From NCBI GenBank assembly GCA_947628265.1, contig CANQZF010000045.1, positions 1 to 9,935 of the forward strand: a DNA stretch of 9,935 nucleotides, given 5' to 3'. The DNA is from an uncultured Oscillospiraceae bacterium. GTDB taxonomy: Bacteria; Bacillota; Clostridia; Oscillospirales; Oscillospiraceae. Made by a program: the position numbers and the translations under genes. The notes under the pieces are model-generated. The model searched no databases. It was not told the origin of the DNA and saw only the letters and a program-made list of their open reading frames with translations. Positions 5,539-9,935 of this stretch are shown here, piece by piece (position 1 is the first letter of the stretch; each line of letters opens with the position of its first letter).

Positions 5539-5558
5539 GAGCGGCGGGGCCTTTTTTT
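5518..5558 (+). terminator. Intrinsic terminator of peptide mRNA, copy 1
   Basis: CCCCGCCGC (5518-5526) pairs with GCGGCGGGG (5541-5549), followed by CC and seven T. The loop can form a small TCTT/AAGA stem. On the minus strand the stem is not followed by T, so it should not block leftward transcription efficiently. Confidence 0.9.
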
Positions 5559-5584
5559 AGACCGGCTTGAAAGGCCGCTTTTTA

Positions 5585-5613
5585 TTGACATAATTTGACC
5601 GGCGGCGTATAAT
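5585..5613 (+). promoter_or_regulatory. Consensus promoter of peptide mRNA, copy 2
   Basis: TTGACA (5585-5590), 17-bp spacer, TATAAT (5608-5613). Three spacer bases differ from copy 1 while both hexamers are intact. Confidence 0.9.
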
Positions 5614-5650
5614 GCTTTTCAGCAGAAGGGCTTGCCCTTGAAGCGGTTGG

Positions 5651-5689
5651 CTCACCTTTTCCCCGCAGTTTGCGGCGGAGGGAGGTGAG
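5651..5689 (+). promoter_or_regulatory. Leader hairpin covering the Shine-Dalgarno, copy 2
   Basis: CTCACC (5651-5656) pairs fully with GGTGAG (5684-5689), with the same inner CCGCA/TGCGG stem as copy 1. The Shine-Dalgarno is again inside the stem. Confidence 0.6.
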
Positions 5690-5694
5690 GCGTT

Positions 5695-5790
5695 GTGCGA
5701 AAGATGCTGTTCAAGATACTTATTACCGCTGTTTTTATAATGGCGTTTATAATACTCTGGACAATATTTTTTCCCACATATGCGTACTGA
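5695..5790 (+). CDS. 31-aa single-helix hydrophobic peptide, copy 2 (possible type I toxin)
   Basis: GTG-started ORF preceded at 9 bp by GGAGG (5681-5685). The product is identical to the copy 1 peptide except Phe14 in place of Ser14, which makes the membrane helix slightly more hydrophobic. Codons for Phe26, Pro27 and Tyr29 differ synonymously from copy 1. As with copy 1, the family is not recognised; the toxin role is inferred from the cassette layout. Both copies look intact, with their own expression signals, so neither appears to be a relic. Confidence 0.75.
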   Translation: MRKMLFKILITAVFIMAFIILWTIFFPTYAY

Positions 5791-5837
5791 CCGCTCGGCT
5801 AGCCCCCGAACGGTCAGTGGGATAAAAACTATTGACC
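5785..5837 (+). promoter_or_regulatory. Two mutually exclusive 3' UTR hairpins, copy 2
   Basis: Hairpin A: ACTGACCG (5786-5793) with CGGTCAGT (5811-5818), inner TCGG/CCGA, loop changed to CTAGCCC. Hairpin B: GGTCAGTGG (5812-5820) with CTATTGACC (5829-5837), nine pairs including two G-U. Relative to copy 1 the innermost T-A pair of B is replaced by G-C, a double compensatory change. Confidence 0.6.
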
Positions 5838-5869
5838 AGGTGAGCTAACCGCTGCCGGCCAGCCCTTCT
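5791..5869 (-). ncRNA. Predicted cis-antisense RNA, copy 2 (3' end not resolved)
   Basis: Expected to start near 5869 from the promoter at 5876-5904, again beginning AGAAGGGCUGG. The rest of its body differs from the copy 1 antisense at many positions, including the loop of hairpin A. If it is not terminated early it could continue through copy 1 to the terminator at 5174-5212. Confidence 0.58.
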
Positions 5870-5875
5870 GTAGGT

Positions 5876-5904
5876 ATTATACCCCCCGCCGCCCTTCTTG
5901 TCAA
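5876..5904 (-). promoter_or_regulatory. Consensus antisense promoter, copy 2
   Basis: Minus strand: TTGACA (5904-5899), 17 bp, TATAAT (5881-5876), identical to copy 1 across hexamers and spacer. Confidence 0.88.
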
Positions 5905-5923
5905 GAGCGGCGGGGCCTTTTTT
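5884..5923 (+). terminator. Intrinsic terminator of peptide mRNA, copy 2
   Basis: CCCCGCCGC (5884-5892) pairs with GCGGCGGGG (5907-5915), then CC and six T. It also separates the cassette from the convergent icd gene. Confidence 0.9.
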
Positions 5924-5934
5924 ATACTGCCTTT

Positions 5935-7134
5935 TTATTTCTCCAACTCAGCGCGGACGGCTTTGAGGAAATCGGTGGTGGTGACCTTTTGGACGTCCGG
6001 GTCGGGGCAGAGGAGGGCCAGGTCCCCGGTCATGACGCCGGAGTTGATGGTGTTGAGGACGGCCTTTTCCAGTCTGTCCGCAAAATCCGAGAGCTCCGTG
6101 TTCCCGTCCAGCTCCCCGCGCTTGCGGAGGGCGCCGCTCCAGGCGAAGATGGTGGCCACGGGGTTTGTGGAGGTCTGCTCGCCCTTTAAGTACCGGTAAT
6201 AGTGGCGGGTGACGGTGCCGTGGGCGGCCTCGTACTCGAAGTTCCCGTCCGGGGAGACCAGCACCGAGGTCATCATGGCCAAGGACCCGAAAGCGGTGGA
6301 GACCATGTCGCTCATGACGTCGCCGTCGTAGTTCTTGCAGGCCCATATAAAGCCGCCCTTAGACCTGATGACCCGGGCCACGGCATCGTCAATGAGGGTG
6401 TAGAAGTACTCGATGCCGGCGGCGGCGAACTTCTCCGCGTACTCCGCGTCAAAGATCCGCTGGAAGATGAATTTGAAGGTCTGGTCGTACTGCTTGGAGA
6501 TGGTGTCCTTGGTGGAGAACCACAGGTCCTGACGCACGGACAGAGCGTACTCAAAGCAGGACCTGGCGAAGGCCTCGATGGAGCTGTCCTTATTGAACAT
6601 AGACTGCAAAACCCCGGGGCACTCGTAGTCATAGACGGTTTTCCGGAAGCTCTCCCCGTTTTCGCCGGTGAAGAGAAGCTCCGCTTTTCCGGGGCCGGGG
6701 ACCCTATACTCCGTGGCCTTGTAGACGTCGCCGTAGGCGTGGCGGGCGATGGTAATGGGCGCTTCCCAGGTGCTGACCACGGGCTTTATGCGGCTCGTCA
6801 TGATGGGCGCCCGGAAGACCGTGCCGTCCAGGGCCGCCCGGATGGTGGCGTTGGGGCTTTTCCACATCTCGTGGAGCTTATACTCCTCCACCCGCTGGGC
6901 GTTGGGGGTGATGGTGGCGCACTTGACGGCCACGTGGAGCCGCTTGGCGGCCTCGGCGGCGTCCAGGGTCACCTGGTCGCCGGTGGCGTCCCGATTGGGG
7001 AGGCCAAGATCGTAATACTCGGTGTTCAGCTCTACGAAGGGGCTCAGGAGCTCGTCCTTGATCTCCTGCCAGATGATCCTGGTCATCTCGTCCCCGTCCA
7101 TCTCCACGATGGGGTTCATTTTGATTTTAGCCAT
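5935..7134 (-). CDS. icd: NADP-dependent isocitrate dehydrogenase, type II (eukaryote-like) subfamily
   Basis: Oxidises isocitrate to 2-oxoglutarate and CO2 with NADP+ as probable acceptor. The 399 residues align by eye with the homodimeric IDH1/IDH2-like group and not the E. coli Icd group. Substrate-site residues are TITPN (74-78), KSPNATIR (92-99), TVFR (105-108) and R131 in IARH. The catalytic Lys is K209 in STKDT. Metal ligands are D249, D272 and D276 (IDD; YDGDVMSD). The NADP site AAHGTVTRHY (303-312) keeps the Arg-His pair that favours NADP. GAGAGGG lies about 9 bp before the ATG. It begins 6 bp after the hydratase stop, its Shine-Dalgarno overlapping that gene's end, so the two are clearly one operon. 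No terminator of its own is visible before the cassettes. Confidence 0.96.
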   Translation of the reverse strand: MAKIKMNPIVEMDGDEMTRIIWQEIKDELLSPFVELNTEYYDLGLPNRDATGDQVTLDAAEAAKRLHVAVKCATITPNAQRVEEYKLHEMWKSPNATIRAALDGTVFRAPIMTSRIKPVVSTWEAPITIARHAYGDVYKATEYRVPGPGKAELLFTGENGESFRKTVYDYECPGVLQSMFNKDSSIEAFARSCFEYALSVRQDLWFSTKDTISKQYDQTFKFIFQRIFDAEYAEKFAAAGIEYFYTLIDDAVARVIRSKGGFIWACKNYDGDVMSDMVSTAFGSLAMMTSVLVSPDGNFEYEAAHGTVTRHYYRYLKGEQTSTNPVATIFAWSGALRKRGELDGNTELSDFADRLEKAVLNTINSGVMTGDLALLCPDPDVQKVTTTDFLKAVRAELEK

Positions 7135-7140
7135 ATAGAA

Positions 7141-9354
7141 TTACCCTCTCTTCCTGTTGGCGGCATACCAATTCATGAGGCACCCTTCAAGGATGATCTC
7201 CCGCTCCTTTTGCGTAAGCTCCGGGAGCTTCAGGATGATCTCGTGGACCTCCCCGCCGGAGAGGACCCTGGCCGGAACCTCCCGGGCCCCCTCGGAAACC
7301 GCGCGGCGGATGCCGGGGACGTACACGTAGTCGCCCACCTCGTAGGGGAACTGGGTACTCTCATCTAAATTGAAGGGCAGGATGCCCCAGTTGACGCAGT
7401 TGGAGCGGTAGCGCTTGGTGGCGTACTCGTAGCAGATGTTGGCCGCGCCCCCCAGCACCCGCTGGCAGGAGGCCGCCTGCTCCCGGGCTGAGCCGTCGCC
7501 GGGGCGGTTGGCGAAGATGGCCGAGGCAAAGGCGGTGTTTTCGGCATCCGTCACGCCCAGAGCCTCATAGACTTTACAAAGCTCCCCGTCGGGCGCGCCC
7601 GCGCCGCGTTTGGCGATCTCCTTGGCCCTTGCCACATACCCCGGGTCTCTCCGGGAGAGGGCGAAGGTGGCAAGCTTCAAGGGGTTGGAGCGGTAGCTGG
7701 AGGTGTCGCCAGAGGGGATGAGCTCGTCTGTCGTCGTGACGGGGTCCCGGAGGACGCTTGCCAGCTCCAGAACGATGTTCTCCGCAAGCGCCGGGATGGC
7801 GGGCCACTCGGTGATGTTGGGCCCCAGGCGCAGCTCCTCCTCCGGGTGGGGGTTCCCGAAGCCGTTGTAGACCCGGCTTTCATAGGGGGAGCGGTCATAT
7901 TTGCGCTCCACGCTCTCCGGGGGCGTGTAATCGATCTCGTCCGCCCCGGTGAGGACGCCGCCGTTTCTCGCCGTGGCGGCGATGGATCTCGCGTCCATCA
8001 ACGCCACGCAGGAGAGCTGGCCCTCCGCCGGCTTGGAGCCCTCCCGGTTGGGGAAGTTGCGGGTGCAGTGGCGGATGGAGAGGCCGCCGTTTGCCGGCAC
8101 GTCCCCCGCCCCGAAGCAGGGCCCGCAGAAGCAGGGCTTCATCACCGCCCCCAGGGCGGTGAGCTTTTGCGTAACGCCGTTATTCATAAGCTCCATGCAG
8201 ACGGGAAGGCTGGGCGGGTAGACGGTCAGGTTGAAGTACCCCGTTCCAATGCCGCCGCCCTCCAAAATGGCCGCCGCCTCGGCGATGTTGTCGTACATCC
8301 CCCCGGAGCACCCGGCGATGACGCCCTGGTCCACGTGGAGCTGCCCGTTTTTCACCTTGCCGAGAAGGTCCAGATTTACCTTGCCCTTGAATTTCTCCCG
8401 GGCGGACTTCTCCGTCTCCCGCAAAATGTCGGTGAGGTTCGCCTTCAGCTCCCGGATGGTGATAGCCTGGCTGGGGTGGAAGGGGAGCGCGATCATGGGC
8501 TCGATCTCGGAAAGGTCGATCTCCACACAGGCGTCGTAGTAGGCCCCCTCCCCCGGCTCCAGCTTTTTATAGTCCTCCGGCCGGTCGTGGACGCGGTAAT
8601 ACTCCTCCACACGCTCGTCCGTCTGCCAGATGGAGGAAAGGCACGCCGTCTCCGTGGTCATGACGTCGATGCCGATGCGAAAATCCATGGGGAGGCTGGC
8701 AACGCCCGGCCCCGCGAACTCCAGAACGGAGTTGAGGACGAAGCCGTTTTTGTAGACCGCCCCGCAAAGGGCGATGGCCACGTCCTGGGGCCCCACGCCG
8801 CGCCTGGGCGCGCCGGTGAGGTAGACCAGCACCGTCCGGGGGTAGGCGATGTCGTAGGTGGCCTCCAAAAGCTGCTTTACGATCTCCGGGCCGCCCTCTC
8901 CCACGCCCATGGTGCCCAGGGCCCCGTAGCGGGTGTGGCTGTCGGAGCCTAAAATCATTTTCCCGCACCCGGCCAGCTCCTCCCGGGCATACTGGTGGAT
9001 GACGGCGAAGGAGGGGGGCACGAAGATGCCGCCGTACTTCCGGGCCGCCGAGAGGCCGAAGGCGTGGTCGTCGGCGTTGATGGTGCCGCCCACGGCGCAA
9101 AGGGAGTTGTGGCAGTTGGTCATGACGTAGGGCACCGGGAAGCGCTGAAGGCCCGACCCCTTGGCCGTCTGGATGATGCCCACGTAGGTTATGTCGTGGG
9201 AGATGAGGCTGTCAAAGCGCAGTCTCAGACGTGCCTCGTCCTCCCCCCGGTTGTGGGCGGTCAAAATGGCGTGGGTCATGGTCCTGCGGCGGCCCTCCTC
9301 GGGCGTAAGACCGCAGGGGTTTAAGAAGTACCCTCCGTCGTGGAGCTTGATCAT
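7141..9354 (-). CDS. Aconitase-superfamily hydratase, probable aconitate hydratase (737 aa)
   Basis: Aconitase-family enzyme, fused large-plus-swivel domain form, which by context should isomerise citrate to isocitrate. GSDSHTRYGALG (136-147) is the substrate-site block corresponding to the DSH of aconitases. The [4Fe-4S] ligands are apparently C349 (IAGCSGG) and C410/C413 (CGPCFG). The C-terminal swivel domain has GDGSARE (619-625), corresponding to the GEGSSRE substrate-phosphate/carboxylate loop. The sequence is shorter than AcnA (about 890) and AcnB, and looks more like the YbhJ-type 'hydratase' group, so another hydroxy-acid substrate remains possible. Being in operon with icd and next to citrate synthase favours aconitase. 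AGGTGAT precedes the ATG at 9354. Confidence 0.88.
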   Translation of the reverse strand: MIKLHDGGYFLNPCGLTPEEGRRRTMTHAILTAHNRGEDEARLRLRFDSLISHDITYVGIIQTAKGSGLQRFPVPYVMTNCHNSLCAVGGTINADDHAFGLSAARKYGGIFVPPSFAVIHQYAREELAGCGKMILGSDSHTRYGALGTMGVGEGGPEIVKQLLEATYDIAYPRTVLVYLTGAPRRGVGPQDVAIALCGAVYKNGFVLNSVLEFAGPGVASLPMDFRIGIDVMTTETACLSSIWQTDERVEEYYRVHDRPEDYKKLEPGEGAYYDACVEIDLSEIEPMIALPFHPSQAITIRELKANLTDILRETEKSAREKFKGKVNLDLLGKVKNGQLHVDQGVIAGCSGGMYDNIAEAAAILEGGGIGTGYFNLTVYPPSLPVCMELMNNGVTQKLTALGAVMKPCFCGPCFGAGDVPANGGLSIRHCTRNFPNREGSKPAEGQLSCVALMDARSIAATARNGGVLTGADEIDYTPPESVERKYDRSPYESRVYNGFGNPHPEEELRLGPNITEWPAIPALAENIVLELASVLRDPVTTTDELIPSGDTSSYRSNPLKLATFALSRRDPGYVARAKEIAKRGAGAPDGELCKVYEALGVTDAENTAFASAIFANRPGDGSAREQAASCQRVLGGAANICYEYATKRYRSNCVNWGILPFNLDESTQFPYEVGDYVYVPGIRRAVSEGAREVPARVLSGGEVHEIILKLPELTQKEREIILEGCLMNWYAANRKRG

Positions 9355-9393
9355 GGTATCACCTCAAAAGCGTCATATAATTTACTTCTATAA

Positions 9394-9422
9394 AGTATAT
9401 CAGCAATTTCCCCGGGTTTCAA
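9394..9422 (-). promoter_or_regulatory. Promoter of the hydratase-icd operon
   Basis: On the minus strand: TTGAAA (9422-9417), 17-bp spacer, TATACT (9399-9394). The start should be near 9387, about 33 bases before the ATG. Confidence 0.8.
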
Positions 9423-9447
9423 TAGCCCTGCCTTTGTTTCTTTGCAT

Positions 9448-9489
9448 AAAAGTGAGGCGTCCGCAGGCCCTCCCTTTGGCCAAAAGTGA
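9448..9489. promoter_or_regulatory. Repeated AAAAGTGA boxes and palindrome between divergent promoters
   Basis: AAAAGTGA occurs at 9448-9455 and 9482-9489. The palindrome TTTGGCCAAA (9475-9484) overlaps the second. All lie between the hydratase promoter and the citrate synthase promoter, where a shared regulator could bind. No regulator can be named. Confidence 0.3.
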
Positions 9490-9506
9490 ATTTTTTATTT
9501 TAAAAC

Positions 9507-9535
9507 TTGCATTTTTCAGTAGGGTAAAGTATAAT
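9507..9535 (+). promoter_or_regulatory. Promoter of citrate synthase gene
   Basis: TTGCAT (9507-9512), 17-bp spacer, TATAAT (9530-9535). Transcription should start near 9542, which lies after the in-frame ATG at 9536 and so argues against that ATG as the start. Confidence 0.8.
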
Positions 9536-9598
9536 ATGAACTATATAAAAAGGTTTTATCCGTATTCACGGCTTCCGAAAATGAAAGAAGGCTTTCTT

Positions 9599-9935
9599 TT
9601 GAATTCAGAATTGACCGCCTCCCGGGACTACGCCCAGCTCATAACCGAGGGGCTGAAGAACGAGTACAAAATTTCCCCCGCCGCCTATGACGACAGCGTA
9701 AAGCGGGGCCTTCGTAACGCCGACGGCTCCGGCGTGGTGGCGGGCGTATCCAAAATCGGCTCCGTCCGGGGCTACTACCTCGAGGACGGCCAGCGGGTCC
9801 CCCACGAGGGCAAGCTCTTCTACCGGGGCTACGACGTGGAGGACATCGTAAACGCCCACCGGGCCGCCGACACCTTCGGCTATGAGGAGGTGGCGTACCT
9901 CCTTTTGTGCGGGCGGCTCCCCACCCTGGAGCAGG
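9599..9935 (+). CDS. gltA: Citrate synthase, N-terminal part (cut by window edge)
   Basis: Condenses acetyl-CoA and oxaloacetate to citrate. Only the first 112 or so residues are present and the reading frame is open at the window end. Recognisable family blocks: SVKRGLRNADGSGVVAGVSK, then GKLFYRGYDVEDIV, then YEEVAYLLLCGRLPT, as in bacterial Si-type enzymes; catalytic residues are beyond the edge. The start is uncertain. TTG 9599 has AAGAAGG (9585-9591) 7 bp upstream and gives a family-like N-terminus MNSELTASRDY. ATG 9581 lacks a visible ribosome site, and ATG 9536 lies upstream of the predicted transcription start. The gene is divergent from the hydratase-icd operon; the three would supply 2-oxoglutarate. 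Confidence 0.9.
   Translation, partial: MNSELTASRDYAQLITEGLKNEYKISPAAYDDSVKRGLRNADGSGVVAGVSKIGSVRGYYLEDGQRVPHEGKLFYRGYDVEDIVNAHRAADTFGYEEVAYLLLCGRLPTLEQ

Larger units (their letters stand above)
5211..5558 (+). repeat. Tandem cassette, copy 1 (type I toxin-antitoxin-like)
   Basis: First of two directly repeated ~348-bp units (period 365 bp; the other is at 5576-5923). By hand alignment they differ at about 27 positions plus two single-base indels. The unit contains a consensus promoter, leader, 31-codon ORF, structured 3' UTR, and a terminator that holds a consensus promoter of opposite direction. 18 of the substitutions fall in 5434-5492. No transposase or terminal inverted repeats were seen, so it is not an insertion sequence. 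Confidence 0.9.
5576..5923 (+). repeat. Tandem cassette, copy 2 (type I toxin-antitoxin-like)
   Basis: Second unit, same order of elements as 5211-5558. It lies 17 bp after copy 1 and 11 bp before the icd stop codon on the other strand. The promoters, leader (one change), ORF (four changes) and terminator are almost unchanged; the segment 5799-5858, between hairpin A loop and the antisense start, is where most differences lie. Confidence 0.9.

Noticed and set aside
5220..5558. Riboswitch or attenuator leader
   Set aside because: Each unit ends in its own terminator with no downstream plus-strand gene to control; the next gene, icd, is on the opposite strand.
5160..5930. Insertion sequence, MITE or CRISPR explanation for the two repeats
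   Set aside because: No terminal inverted repeats, target-site duplication or transposase were seen. There are only two long units with complete expression signals and no short-repeat/spacer pattern.
6202..7368. Long plus-strand ORF (388 codons) opposite icd
   Set aside because: Shadow frame of a GC-rich gene. The minus-strand frame is an unmistakable isocitrate dehydrogenase, and the shadow runs past its start into the hydratase gene.
7846..8952. Long plus-strand ORF (368 codons) opposite the hydratase
   Set aside because: Low-complexity Gly/Ala/Val/Arg composition typical of a complementary frame; the minus strand encodes conserved aconitase motifs throughout.

Overview
The window looks like chromosome of a GC-rich Gram-positive anaerobe, probably a gut Clostridia/Oscillospirales relative. 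This is an inference from high third-position GC, strong AGGAGG/AGGTGAT ribosome sites, near-consensus sigma-A promoters (TTGACA/TATAAT, 17 bp spacing), a RodA-type SEDS protein, and a citrate synthase / aconitase-like hydratase / NADP-isocitrate dehydrogenase locus. Nothing seen fixes the species.

Layout, left to right. (1) 1-1779: two paralogous membrane-anchored family 2 glycosyltransferases transcribed away from each other. The left one is cut by the window edge; the right one is complete. (2) 1780-2024: terminators and a palindrome. (3) 2025-3809, minus strand: an apparent operon tsaE-tsaB-upp (two t6A tRNA-modification proteins, then uracil phosphoribosyltransferase), with an extended -10 promoter upstream and a strong terminator after upp. 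(4) 4017-5153, plus strand: a RodA/FtsW-family peptidoglycan polymerase with its own promoter and a bidirectional terminator. (5) 5211-5923: two tandem ~348-bp near-identical cassettes. (6) 5935-9354, minus strand: aconitase-family hydratase followed 6 bp later by icd. (7) 9599 to the end, plus strand: the start of a divergently transcribed citrate synthase. Together these three enzymes form the oxidative branch from oxaloacetate and acetyl-CoA to 2-oxoglutarate.

The most interesting part is region 5. Each cassette has a consensus promoter, a ~75-nt leader whose Shine-Dalgarno can be folded into a hairpin, and a 31-codon GTG-started ORF for a one-helix hydrophobic peptide. A structured 3' UTR follows, and then an intrinsic terminator whose loop and left arm contain a second consensus promoter pointing back over the gene. 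The first 15 or so bases of the mRNA are complementary to its own 3' end, at the place where the antisense transcript should begin. This matches the organisation of type I toxin-antitoxin modules (hydrophobic peptide mRNA plus cis-antisense RNA). The peptide is not one I recognise. Differences between the two copies are mostly synonymous in the ORF, pairing-preserving in RNA stems, and concentrated where the two RNAs overlap. That argues for selection on both the peptide and the RNA pair. Toxicity and antitoxin activity are inferred, not shown.
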